Shown one piece after another: positions 1 through 11,279 of a stretch of DNA of 64,000 nt. Positions within the stretch are counted from its first letter, which is position 1. Each line of letters opens with the position of its first letter. Source of the stretch: Polytrichum commune (Eukaryota; Streptophyta; Polytrichopsida; Polytrichales; Polytrichaceae); the NCBI GenBank assembly GCA_950295325.1, contig OX485806.1:22382001-22446000 (forward strand), read 5' to 3'. The notes beneath the pieces are model-generated. The model was not told the origin of the DNA. It worked only from the letters and a program-made list of their open reading frames with translations, and did not search any database. Made by a program: the position numbers and the translations under genes.

Positions 1-477
1 CACCATGCTATAGAAGAGTCCACGAGATGCTTACACGTGTGTTAGATGCCAATTCAAAGGGCTTAAATTAGTGACAACGTGTAGTGGATGTGAAGTAGCT
101 ATGAGCATTGTCCCAAAGTATAATCGTAATTCCCTCTAATACCACTATTGTTACAGGGTGCAAGCGCACTAAAGTGGACACCTCTTGATACATGCCTAGG
201 TTCAAGTGAAGGTGAATCAAAACTATACACCAACTTTGAATTTTGCAAAGAAAATTTCATAGACAATTAGAAAACATATTGATTTACAAAGCCAAGCAAT
301 TTATGACGACAAAAGCAATTCCAAGAAAAGTCTACATATTTTAGAAAACAACGCAAGTGGTGTGCAAGTAGGAGACATTGAACAACTAATTGTTTAAAAT
401 TTGTGTAAAATATGATAAAATTACAATAAATTGATGATTTCCTAGAAAGTCCCATGATGATGACCTCGAGTATATAA

Positions 478-879
478 TGAATTCAAGGAGGCGCCACGGG
501 CCTTGGCTTGGTGGTTAGGGCTCATGGCCCCCAATGAGGAGGTTGTGGGTTCTATTCCCCATGCCATCGTGGTGCTCACCACCTTAGTCCACCCAACTAT
601 GGTGGGGGGTCCTTGGACCTTGTTGTATGGGTACCTCAAAGCCCTTTGGGGGGATACCATGTCCGGTATCTTCAAGGCACTAGTGGCTAGCTAGGAACTA
701 GTATGGTGAGTCACTATAGTGCCCATCCTCGAAAGGGGAGAGTAGTATTGCCCCAATGTCCCCTTGTCCAGTGGGCATCGGGTCATTGACATTACGAACG
801 GACACTTTATTCACGCCGGCCCCTTGCTAAAAAGGGACCGGAGTTTCTATCCTATTCTATCCTACCCTGAATTCAAGGA
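478..879 (+). mobile_element. tRNA-derived SINE, copy 1, with 12-bp target-site duplication
   Basis: This is a non-coding retroposon of about 378 bp (490-867) with a tRNA-like head. An A-box-like motif TGGCTTGGTGG lies at 504-514 and a B-box-like motif GGGTTCTATTCC at about 548-559, a normal internal pol III promoter spacing. The 3' end runs into short CTATC/CTATT tail repeats. It is flanked by a perfect direct repeat TGAATTCAAGGA at 478-489 and 868-879, the mark of LINE-machinery insertion. A nearly identical copy lies inverted at 7097-7460. The open frames of about 63-77 codons inside it occur in both copies and are byproducts of the SINE, not genes. The tRNA of origin is not clear by eye. 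Confidence 0.85.
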
Positions 880-1217
880 ACATGAAAAAGAATCTGAATT
901 CAACCATGTGTTTTTTAAAATCTCAACTTGATATTCTACAGTTGAGTATTTAACATAATAATGAAGGTCATCGTGAAAATAATTCCAATATATTAAAATA
1001 ATAAATAAATAAATAAAACACTTTGCTATTGCTTTTAGGCCTTTGATTCTCTTTGAAACGGTTTTAATATACTGGAGCACTATTTTGGTCCACTTTACCA
1101 TGTTTGCACCTTGCAATGTTTGAGATACATGACTTCAACAAGATTGTTGCCAAATCTTCCTCCATACCACCACAACATGTTCGATGACCACACATGAGTA
1201 CAGAGGGAGAGAAGTAC
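880..1217. other. intergenic, no gene seen
   Basis: AT-rich sequence between the SINE and the first MITE. It contains an (AAAT)n run near 1000-1017 and a GATG repeat just downstream near 1299-1318. I see no coding signal. Confidence 0.5.
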
Positions 1218-1548
1218 CACTAAATATGATAATTAGTGTTATATGGTATTTAGTGTCACTATGGTAACTTTTCGGATGACACATCTTATATATTATGATG
1301 GATGATGGATGATGGATGAGTTCATCCGTTAGCCAAAACCCTAACTCCTCTTGTCAACAACTTGTGATGAAATGATTGTCATGGATGATTGAAATTTGGA
1401 TGACAAATCACATATTCCCCTCCAAAAATTACAAGGAATGACAACTAATGTTGGGTTAACATTAACTATTGGTGACACTGTACGGCAGTTTATAATTAAT
1501 AATGATCGAGACAATTATAATTGGTGACACTAAATATCATATTTAGTG
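1218..1548. mobile_element. MITE with palindromic CACTAAATATGAT-type ends, copy C
   Basis: The left end reads CACTAAATATGATAATTAG and the reverse complement of the right end reads CACTAAATATGATATTTAG, so the two ends form terminal inverted repeats. TA follows the right end; the left flank is TAC, so the TA duplication is imperfect here. The interior has no coding capacity. Other members of the family lie at 24191, 25471, 40780 and 60866. The length (331 bp) and TA preference suggest a Tc1/mariner (Stowaway-like) derivative. Confidence 0.55.
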
Positions 1549-2100
1549 TAGTTGTTGATGATGCTTCCCAAGTGATCCAAAATTATAACGGTGGTGGCAT
1601 TTACACAAGGCCATGTGTGAGGCCAAACCCACCACCCTTAAGCGTCCTAGTCCGGGTGATGGTTTTGAGAATCACATGCACTCCATAGAAACTTGTGGTA
1701 GCGTGAAATGTAACTTCCATCTCATTGGGCACCCACCTTACTTAAAGTCATGTCATTTTATTAATGCTAGCCTCATGAATGGGTGGAGGATTGGCCTTCT
1801 CAAGGGTCCAACCCTCGGCCTTGGCTACACATGCCTTTAAGGATATTCCTCTTGAAACCTTAGCTTTGGCCAAGGCTTTCTCATTAGTAATCCTAGCCTC
1901 GGTGAGGCTATGGCTTGTAGACTCCATGTGGCAATTAAGTTTCTAATGTATTAATCCCCCATTGTCAACCCAAGGCCGTTCTCTTTGTGTGGAACCACAC
2001 AACCCACCCTGGTACTTCACATCAAGCTTAGCACTTCAATTTATTCCATAATAAGGACACAAGTGTTAAACAAACACTTGGCTCTTAGGCTAACTTGCTA
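1549..2100. other. intergenic, no gene seen
   Basis: Mixed-composition DNA. A 75-codon open frame at 1613-1840 has no recognisable motif and I treat it as chance. Confidence 0.45.
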
Positions 2101-2104
2101 GTAT

Positions 2105-2322
2105 ACTAATAGGCTAATAAATTAACATACTAATAGGCTAATAAATTAACATGCTAATTAGCTAATAAGTAGACATGCTAATTAGCTAATAAGTAGACAT
2201 GCTAATTAGCTAATAAGTAGACATGCTAATTAAGCTAATAAGTAGCCATGCTAATTAAGCTAATAAGTAGACATGCTAATTAAGCTAATAAGTAGCCATG
2301 CTAATTAAGCTAATAAGTAGAC
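2105..2322. repeat. AT-rich tandem repeat, unit 24-25 bp
   Basis: About eight head-to-tail copies of a unit built around GCTAATAAGTAGACATGCTA. Later copies carry one extra A (TTAAGC in place of TTAGC) and alternate between TAGACATG and TAGCCATG. The alternation suggests that a two-unit block was later amplified. The array runs directly into the minisatellite at about 2320. Confidence 0.85.
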
Positions 2323-2715
2323 AACTCCCGGCTGAAAAGCCAGCAGCCTCTCTGCTGGTTCGGTAGATAGCTCCCAGCTGCAGTCAGCTGCTCCCGACTG
2401 GGTAATTAGCTCGCTCTTAGCTGCAAGCCAGCAGGTATCAGTTGCGCGGGTATACAACCCCCAGCTGCAGTCAGCTGCTCCCGACTGGATAATTACCTCG
2501 CTCCTAGCTGCAAGCCAGCAGGTCTCAGTTGCGCGGGTATACAGCCCCCAGCTGCAGTCAGTTTCTCCCGGCTGGGTAATTAGCTCGCTCCCGGCTGCAA
2601 GCCAGCAGGTCTCAGTTGCGCGGGTATACAGCCCCCAGCTGCAATCAGCTGCTCCCAACTGGGTAATTAGCTCCCTCCCGGCTGCAAGCCAGCAGGTCTC
2701 AATTGCCGAAACCAA
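2320..2715 (-). repeat. GC-rich minisatellite, unit 87 bp (open frame of 29-residue repeats)
   Basis: About four and a half copies of an 87-bp unit containing CAGCTGCAGTCAGCTGCTCC and GCAAGCCAGCAGGTCTCAG. Because 87 is a multiple of three, the minus strand (2305-2715) stays open for 136 codons with repeats of the type ETCWLAAGSELITQ and DCSWGLYTRAT. I see no flanking gene structure, and the copies differ by scattered substitutions. The open frame is most simply a consequence of the repeat length; a real repeat protein is possible but unsupported. Confidence 0.75.
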
Positions 2716-2824
2716 CAGTATTCCCGACTACTATCTTTCAACCAGTTACCAACCGGTAACCCTCCTCCTTCCTAATTCAACAACTAAACAACTAACTAAC
2801 CACACTAATTACTAACCAAATACT

Positions 2825-3075
2825 ACCCGAATTTAACAAGGAAGGGGGAGAGATAGGAAGGAAGAAAATAAAAAAAGAGGGAGAGAGAGAGGGGGGGGCT
2901 TCCCTCCGTACCCCTCTTGGGTTTCGCAAGCACCCACCCACACACACCTTTTCTCTAATCCTAAGAACTAAAAATCCTAGAGAGGAGAGGGAGAGAGAGA
3001 GAGATCATGAGAAGAAGAAGAAGAAAAGGTTGAGAGAGGGGACTTAAGGAGAGGATAAGGGAGGAAGAGGAGAGA
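2825..3075. repeat. purine-rich low-complexity tract
   Basis: GA/GGA-rich low-complexity DNA with (GA)n runs at about 2880-2897 and 2990-3004 and an AAGAAG run near 3008-3026. It could be a polypurine regulatory or 5'-UTR-like tract, but no gene follows within several kilobases, so I call it simple repeat. Confidence 0.6.
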
Positions 3076-5740
3076 TAGGGCATCCAATCACAACCCCTTA
3101 AACCTTCTCCCCCTTAGTAGGACCTCATCCTATCCGCTAACCCTTCAACCCCTAAACCAACAAGAACACGTTCTAATTCAAACAATTAACTCAAAGGCTC
3201 TTCCTCTTGCCTCCTCAAACACTACTCCTCTAATCAAACACTCCCTAATGTCACTAAGCTTCTAATTCACCACACATAATGGCTTAAGGCCTAAACATAA
3301 ATCCACACCAAGCCTCACTCTTTTTATACTTTTGATTGTTTCAATAACACTCCAATTGCAATTCTAAATAAATTCTAAACATAAAACAAAATTGAGCACT
3401 CATTTTGGGCTCATACCATGCTTCCACTTGTAGGATTTCTAGCTCGTCAAACTTTTGGAATTGTGGGAAGCCGGATTGGAAACCGAGTGGATATTCTCAA
3501 TTGTTGGATGCAAACATAAAACTTTGACAAATAAACTTTTAGCAAAAGAAATTGGCTAGCCAATGCTCATCACGCTTGTAGTTTTGGAGAAGGTGCTCTT
3601 TATTAAGAGTGGGAGCCACATGTGTGTGAGATCCACTATTAGAACCACATATGTACAAAATTGTCATGACCACTAAGAAACATATACGTTCAAGTTGTAC
3701 ACTATATAACACTCATGCATGTGTATGGTAATTTAAACTTCTAGAGTAGATTGCCCAACAACATGATTACAAAATCGCGCACATGATACAATGTATTGAA
3801 AAAACATAGTGCTCCAATTTTTGGGTTATTGGGGCACGGCAAGTATTGCTACATTGATAAACACGCATGAAGTTTAGGGGGGTATGGTTTGCTTGGATGA
3901 AATCTTAGGGTACATTTACCTCTCCCCAATAACTGAAAATGAAATGATAACTCTTGCATCATCCAAGTCCTCTCAACCCCCCACCAATCCTTTGCAATTG
4001 TAAGTTCATGTGTATCCGCAAAAGTTGAACATCATGTCTAACTTATCGAAGTTTTGGAAGGAATTTGAGTATGCAGACATCCTTGTGCAAGTAAGCATGT
4101 GCAACTTCAAAAGGACCTTCATGTGCCCCAAGTCATGTGTATTCCACTCCGGAATGGCGCCAACAAGGCAAAATACATTCGGAATGAAGAACCCCTCCAA
4201 GAAATATGCAACAATTAGTTGAAACTTACAACGAGTGAATAGTACATGAAAAACAAGAATGAAATGTTCATGTATATTTCATAAAAATTGAAACATGAAA
4301 ATACTATGATTGATATGAAAGGTATGAAAGCTACCCTCCTCAAAAGATCAATGGTCTTGTTCATGAGAAGGCACTTATCGGCTCCACTACCCATAATTTC
4401 ATGATGGAGGGTCTTCCTCCCTATAATGAAAACATAGGGCAATCTTGACTTCAACGATGAACCAACACTTTGCCTTCTATTCGAGGAGGAGGGCCTATAG
4501 GCCTTTCCCGAAATGCCACCCTCTGAGGCGGCCACGTCGCCCCAGAGGGTTAGGGTTAGGCTCCTTTGCATTTGGGCTTTTTGTTGAGAGAGAGAGAGAG
4601 AAGCAGTGGTTGCAACAAAGAACTCCTAATCTATAAGGAAAAGCCATTTGTGCAATATTATCCAATGGGAAAATTTGACGAGAGGTTTTAGAATATGGTG
4701 ATTGTAGTTTTGGAACCGCATTTGCATTTACGTCTTTTTGAGGTGGTGAGGGTGGCCAGTCTAAATACTCAACCAATACACATGATTCATCGTGAATTTG
4801 GGAACGCTATGGTTGAGACATCTCAAACCTCTCCTTAACATGGTAAACTATTAGAAGGCATTCAATGAACCATGTGCATTATTGCAAAGCATCAAGATCT
4901 GAAGTCCTTAATTGAGTTTGAGTAAAAATACAAGGATTTAATGTCCGTCTATGTCCATGAATATAAATAGGTCGGAAGTGCGTTCATTGCAAATGCCTTG
5001 AAGGCTATAAGTGTCTCTTCAAGTACAAAATTGAAACAACCAGTGTATTCAACTAGTTTGTGGCTCGGGGGGTTCACTCCCTCTTATATTTTGCATACAC
5101 ATGCGTTCGGGACCTATTTATTGGGGGGGGGGGGGGTTTATTTACCTTGCAAAAAATATTATAAGGTGATGGTATTTTACATGTAAAAAGCCTGAAAATA
5201 TTATACGTGATGGTATTTTACATGTAAACATGTTTCACTATTTGAAAATCCCCTATTTTACATGTACATCTTTTACAAAAATTATCTATAATGAATATAT
5301 TGGACCCTATTTTTTATCGCACATTGTTCTACGATTTTCGCCAGCGAACCCCCCGAGGTTTGTGGTTGAATCAAATACAAAGTTCAAATACACGTAGAGG
5401 ATTGTACACACAAATATTTGTAACTAACATGCGTTGTTGTAATGCCACCAAACACAAAAACTTGGCTTGTTTTAGGGATCTTGTGAATATAGTATTATTC
5501 CATGAAACATAGTTTGCTCATTCATCCATGCACAAAATAACTATAGACATCAAGCCAACATGGTCATCTACACATAGACACATGATGCATGCAATTTGTA
5601 GGTGATTAGGATGTGTAAAAATATGTTAAAGCGGGAAGTGATCATGTTCATGTTGTGTTGGGAGCTCATGTGAGGGTGTTGACTCCAATCAACAATTCCC
5701 ACTTCAATGCAAAGTTTGCATGAACATCATAGATCTTGAT
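3076..5740. other. intergenic, no gene seen
   Basis: AT-rich DNA with small open frames and no recognisable motifs. A C/T-rich stretch at 3080-3250 follows the purine tract. A run of about 13 G lies near 5123-5137, and between about 5150 and 5270 the phrase ATTTTACATGTA recurs as a short local repeat. Confidence 0.5.
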
Positions 5741-5744
5741 TTAG

Positions 5745-5745
<1 letters not shown>

Positions 5746-5788
<43 letters not shown>

Positions 5789-5827
5789 GCGCGCGCTCAC
5801 ACACACACACACACACTCTCTCTCTCT
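5746..5827. repeat. compound microsatellite (TA)n-(GC)n-(CA)n-(TC)n
   Basis: A (TA)n tract of about 40 bp is followed by CGCGCGC, then (CA)n of about 18 bp and (TC)n of about 12 bp. The minus-strand 85-codon frame here is a translated microsatellite and not a gene. Confidence 0.9.
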
Positions 5828-5829
5828 TA

Positions 5830-7084
5830 ATGTGCATGTATAAACATAAATTGTGCTCACATCAAGCATTTCATTTAACATTTGGACACTATGAGATTTG
5901 TAAGGAATCCTTTGCATAACCATGGTTAGAAATTTGGGACAAAATGCATACTCCAAATGCAAGGTGGCTAGCCTATTGTGATTTGCACATTTGGGCATGA
6001 TAATTTGTGGAGATGCTCAACTATTGAGTTGTTCCCATTCAGCGAATCACACAAGCCTCTTACTCATTTTCCAAGTGAATTTGATTGATCAAAAAAAATT
6101 TGGAAGATTAAACATAACATTTTCTTCTGCATCGCTTCCCTCAATTGTTATAATCCATAGACCCCAAGGGTTATTCATGCCCATATTTCCCCTCATTGTG
6201 GATTATCTCCCATAATTCCATTTTAACTCCAAAACTTGTCCATGAATATCCCACGACCAACATCGAGTGAAATGCACCCAAAAGAACCCTTTCATGGGGC
6301 TTGGGAAGTTAAGGCTTAAAGGCGTACAGCCTGCTCTCAATTTCTTTTCTTTTCAGACTACTACTATAACATAAAAGTAAGACAGGGAGCCTTGCCGAGT
6401 TATCATCAGCCATGATTTCATGCTTTTTTTTTGTTTTTGTTTTGTGTGTGTGTATTTTAAACCAACCATTGACAGTTAAAGAGCAAGATTGTAGTAGACT
6501 TTTTACCTACTTTGTGAAGAAATAGAATCCAAAGAGTCATTGGACCCTTTTAAGTAAGCATGTTCTACCTGTGTAAAGAGTCATAAAATGCACATAGGGA
6601 AGCAATGTTCAAGCCCTTCACAAAAAACATTACACACACACACACATATATGTATACATAAGAACTTCTCTATATGTCAACCAAGTTTTGAAAACAACAC
6701 TTTATTCAAACATGACATAATTGAGATAAAATTGTGTAGCACATGGTAATTTGTGTTCAATGTTTTACTCATGCTCGTATTTGTTACCCCATTGGATCTA
6801 ATTCAATAATGAAAAAACGACACTAATCACACCATTATTGTGAGTTGAACGTTTGCATGGGTAGAAACTGCCATGGCCCATTATTTGTGTGTGATTTGAG
6901 AATTATGTTGATTAACAAATTAATTAAACAATAATAAACCATTAGCAAAAATGACATAATATTGACATTTTTGGTATTATATTGATATTGAAATCACAAC
7001 CCACAATGACTCGTGTTCGTTGGAAAACATTGATTCCGTATTCCTAGTTATGAGCATATCCTACTATGTGCTCAAACATGGCAT
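5830..7084. other. intergenic, no gene seen
   Basis: AT-rich DNA with a T/TG-rich run at 6424-6453 and a short (CA)n near 6632-6645. No coding signal. Confidence 0.5.
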
Positions 7085-7472
7085 CGGTCAATAACAGATA
7101 GATAGAAACTCCGGTCCCTTTTTAGCAAGGGCCGGCGTGAATAAAGTGTCCGTTCATAATGTCAATGACCCGATGCCCACTGGACAAGGGGACATTGGGG
7201 CAATACTACTCTCCCCTTTCGAGGATGGACACTATAGTGACACACTATACTAGTTCCTAGCTAGCCACTAGTGCCTTGAAGATACCGGACATGGTATCCC
7301 CCCAAAGGAATTTGAGGTACCCATACAACAAGGTCCAAGGACCCCCCACCATAGTTGGGTGGACTAAGGTGGTGAGCACCACGCCGGCATGGGGAATAGA
7401 ACCCACAACCTCCTCATTGGGGGCCATGAGCCCTAACCACCAAGCCAAGGCCCGTGGTGCCGGTCAATAACA
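7085..7472 (-). mobile_element. tRNA-derived SINE, copy 2, with 12-bp target-site duplication
   Basis: This is the inverted second copy of the SINE at 490-867. The element occupies 7097-7460 on the minus strand, with the tRNA-like head at 7460 and a (TATC)n tail at 7097-7105. A perfect direct repeat CGGTCAATAACA flanks it at 7085-7096 and 7461-7472. By eye it is almost identical to copy 1 over the whole body, including the A and B boxes, so the family was active fairly recently. The duplications differ between the copies, so they inserted independently. Confidence 0.87.
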
Positions 7473-9531
7473 TCTATAGTACTCATGGTGTTTCAAAATA
7501 ATAATGGCCCATGCAGTAGGTGTGATCATTGCAAGTAGTACAAACACATGTGAATCCACTTTGAGCTAGAGAAAAACTTGAGGAGAAGGTTGATGATAAT
7601 TTGTTTAATCTTGAAACATGAGTGTAATTTACAAAGGCAATTGTGTTTGTTTCTTGCTTGAAGAAATTAGGACAAGCTTTTCCTTCGAGAACACTGAGAT
7701 CTAGAATTGGGGCTCATCACTTTACATGCAACAAGGTTGGGCCCGCAAAAGAAATGATAAAGTTGGGCCGGATCGAATGCTTAATTGCGCATGAATTGGG
7801 CCGGTGCTCGGGCGAGCTCAAAGCCATGGATAAAGTGGGCCTAAGGGATTGTTAGCTCGATGCATGTCAGATCCTATTTGGAAAGTTCGGTGAAATTGTT
7901 GGGATTTTTTTTCCCCCACATGTCAGACTTTGAGAGTATTATAGGATCTAAAATAAGGTGTGTGCATGGGACCCATTCTTCTATCTCTGATTGGCCTATA
8001 CACATGGGTGGGTTAGTCTAAAGGATTATTGTGCACGACATGCAGCAAAGGGATATCTCTTTAGGGGTTACTCACTTCCCAAGGATGAATTAAATGTTCC
8101 TTGTAATTACTTAAATCTCTAAAACAACATGTTTGTTAGCACCATACCATTACTTATATTTCACATGGCAGTGCAATTTATTATAGTCTATACTCCTTTA
8201 AAGTAATAAAAACTTATTCATGTCCATAGATACTATTGCAAACACGGTTCCTAAAGTCATGAACTTCATTGGGACTTCAGATAAAAAAATAGCCACATCA
8301 AACCTGCATATCATACACAACCATATCAACAACTCAAGTATTATACACCATGTGCATCACAAAAGTGTGAGTGTATTCACCCAAAAAAATGGTTGTATGC
8401 TAAAAAAAACACAACACCCGCTCCATTAGGAGTTTGCATACAATCACAAACCTTGTGCATGAATCCCCATACATTTCTCTCGGTCACAAACCTTTTTAGC
8501 TCCTCCCCATCGATCTTATCTATTGTGTATACTTCGTTGGTAGCATTGGAGCTCATGGTCATAACTTCAATGAGAAACATCGTCCTTGCTTGCCTCCTCC
8601 TAAGATGACTTGGACGACCCTTAAACGACAATGCAAGCCCCACGGGCTTGGTATTATTTTGGGAGAATCTTGTTCAGAACTTCTACTCCATTGCACCAAA
8701 TGGGGTTTTTAGAATGCCAAATCGAGCACCTTAGCAAGCTCTATACTTCTTTAGAATAGAGCCTATGTAAATTAATTGGTTAATCATGCTTAAAATGAAT
8801 TTTAAAAGCCATTTTGGGTGTGGTATCGGGAAAGCATATGTCCTTTAAGGGTTAACACTAGATCTCAAGTTGAGAGCTTGATGAGAGGAGCCTTCTCATT
8901 GGCGGGTTGCCTTTGACACGTGCTTGTTCACTTGAGAGCTTGAATGTTTTTACCGAGCTTACAATGTTTGAAATGACATCTTAAGGGATCCCCAATGAAA
9001 TGAAATAAAGTTGTCATCTCATGCTTTGGTATTGAAATCAACAAGAAGTAACGACTTGTCTTCATATGCTTAAGGGTCTCCTCTCCAATATAGTTGAAAA
9101 CACAAAATGCACTTATCTTTTTGATATCTTGTCTTTGTTATAAAGCTTGCCCTATACCACTCAAATGTAATTGTCCAATCAAGAAGAGTGACCACATAAG
9201 GCCCACACACCTCGGTGCATATGCATGGTGTTTGTGCCCGGTTGCGTGTGTGTAGAATCTAAACTTATAGGTTTAAACATCTGTTATGGATGGCAATGGA
9301 ATTTGTAGATTGGACTTTGTTGATTCTTTCATAAAGCCACATGATCTTTAATTTTTTTTAAATAATAAGGACGAGAGGTTCCTATATTGTAAAAGCTCTC
9401 TCAATACCCTAGAACTAAAGGTTCCTTGCTTTTAATTTGTCTTTCAAAACCAAGACCAAAGGTTAGTAACAACATCAAATACCCAACCGACAACGTTGTT
9501 AACTCTTAAACGATGTTAAGTCTCTATATAT
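7473..9531. other. intergenic, no confident gene
   Basis: No gene I can name. An 88-codon minus-strand frame at 8377-8643 reads like ordinary protein in part (VYTIDKIDGEELKRFVTER), but it has no family motif that I recognise and no splice context; it may be a transposon fragment. GGGCC-containing phrases recur at about 7738-7845. Confidence 0.4.
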
Positions 9532-9720
9532 GGTCGGGGATTTGTGGCACTCAAGTAAAGTTATTTGGTAACAAAATCCATATGAGTTCATCAAGATGGT
9601 CGGATAGAGCTTAGTTTGGGTAAGCACCTCCGAGTTGGCATTTACGACCCCTTATTCCCCTGCTAGCTATTATAAAGTTCTTACTATTTTATAAGATCGC
9701 ACATAAGTGGCATAGAACCA
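9532..9720. mobile_element. partial copy of the Mutator-like MITE
   Basis: This begins GGTCGGGGATTTGTGGCACT and continues with CAAGTAAAG, then TAACAAAATCC, GATAGAGCTTA and CTCCGAGTTGGCAT. The same order is found on the reverse strand of the element at 58962-59572, read inward from its right end. The far terminus is not recognisable, so this copy is truncated or strongly diverged. Confidence 0.6.
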
Positions 9721-10334
9721 TGGTGTGGCTTTAGGACAACCTAGCCCTATTTTTTAACCTCGTAAGAGTTAACACCAAGGACACAATGTGGCATTGGATT
9801 CCACTCATTGTTCTCCTCCCCCTTTAATATGACATGTTTGGTCACTCAAGAAAGTGTCATATTATCCAAATGTCATATTTTGCATAATATGACATTTTGG
9901 CCTCAAATGTCATACTATCAAGGTTTTTCAAGAAAATAGCCTATTTCAATGTAGTATGCACAATGAATATACATAAGGATGAAATAACATGTTTATTAGA
10001 GAAATATGCTCACAACATCACACAATATGGAGTTTTAAAAACATATAGTTTGCTCAAGTTTCCACATTATGTGGTTTATTCCCAGTCACATCATTGTGTT
10101 GGTTGGTCATCCACATTATTCCCTTTCATTGGCTCTTCAGACAAATCTAACTCCAAATGAATTTCTTTATCTTATGTCAACTCCACCAACTCAACCATGC
10201 TATACTTTGCAATTACAATTTCCTTTCTTGCCAATTGCACATATTCTTCAATAAGATATTCTACACTTCCAAGATTCAAAGAGGAAATGAAACTCGGCAA
10301 TTCATATGTTGTCTCTTTCACTCTTGATTTCTCA

Positions 10335-10818
10335 TGCTCATCGTCCATGGCAAAATCGGCACTCCAGTTTGTAGGTAAAATCTTGGAGATCCTTATATTA
10401 TTTCATATAATTTGGGGGATTCATTTGTCTCCACACATGAGAGCACCACACAATAGCATGCCTTACATTAGACACTACTTTCCTCAAGTTGTGTTGAACG
10501 GTATAAGAATCAAATTGCGAGAGAATCCATTCCACAAGTTTTTTTCTTACAACAAATTTTGAATGAAGCAATAATTCCATGATCCAAAGGTTGTACCACA
10601 CTTGTGACATTAGGTGGTAAGAAAGTAATAGTAGTATTTCTCAATTACAAGGTTGAAAAAAAATGATTCACCCCCACCAACATGCTTAAGGGAATGAGTA
10701 ATTTTTTTTTGTCCGTGGTTAAAAGTATCTTCCACATTGAAGATTTGAAACATACATGGAGGCTCATCAACCAACTCTCGAATATATATGATGTCTTCCC
10801 AACTGTTCGGTTTGCAAA
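10335..10818 (-). pseudogene. pogo/Tigger (DDE_1, CENP-B-like) transposase, C-terminal part, broken
   Basis: The minus strand encodes LPPNVTSVVQPLDHGIIASF followed by KKLVEWILSQFDSYT, the characteristic segment just after the second catalytic Asp region of pogo/Tigger (DDE_1) transposases. It is followed by a C-terminal stretch (HAIVWCSHVWRQ, then KDLQDF) that matches the family's usual end. Upstream, SYIFESWL fits the region before the second Asp. The stretch between them is frameshifted, contains an in-frame stop and has no recognisable catalytic DN motif. The gene is therefore dead. Its N-terminal half continues beyond the gypsy insertion at 20610. Confidence 0.75.
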
Positions 10819-11279
10819 TGTAACGTTCTCAAATATTATGAGATTCAAGAGGCATGTTCCTCCCAACCTTAGAGCTTATATACTAGATACTACTATGAGT
10901 TGAGGCCACCTCCAACTAGTAGTTAAGTATATGCTAGCAAGCTCTCCCTCCATGCCTTTAGGATAATTCTAAGGGCATCCCCACCCCTAGGCGCCAACGC
11001 GGCCGGGAAGGGTGCGTTTGCAGTGACCTGCAGCAGGCACTTACCCGACTGCCCCGGTAGGTGTCCCACCGTTGGCCAGAAAGCGGCCGGCACTAGAGTC
11101 GAGCGGGACAGATGTTGAGCCGGCATGCCTCCACGTGGTGCGAAGATCTTACCCTCCACCTCACTGGCAACCCATGCTGCCCGAGCTGCACATACCAGCA
11201 GCTATGCCCGAATGCGGCTTGGTGGTTTTTTTTTTCCTGCTTCATCTTTTTGAGCTTTCTTGTGTTGGACCTGTTAAAG

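Noticed and set aside
442-694. Open frames of 63 and 77 codons, nearly repeated at 7257-7470
   Set aside because: They lie inside the two SINE copies; similarity between them reflects the repeat and not a conserved protein.
2100-2330. CRISPR-like array of 24-25 bp units
   Set aside because: Units are contiguous with no variable spacers, and the context is a plant nuclear genome.
2305-2715. 136-residue repeat protein on the minus strand
   Set aside because: The 87-bp minisatellite unit is a multiple of three, which keeps a frame open without selection; no gene signals flank it.
5741-5998. 85-codon frame with Tyr-Ile and Cys-Val repeats
   Set aside because: Translation of a TA/CA/TC microsatellite.
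9897-10562. Plus-strand frames of 87 and 121 codons
   Set aside because: Antisense to the pogo transposase remnant or in AT-rich flank; no motif of their own.
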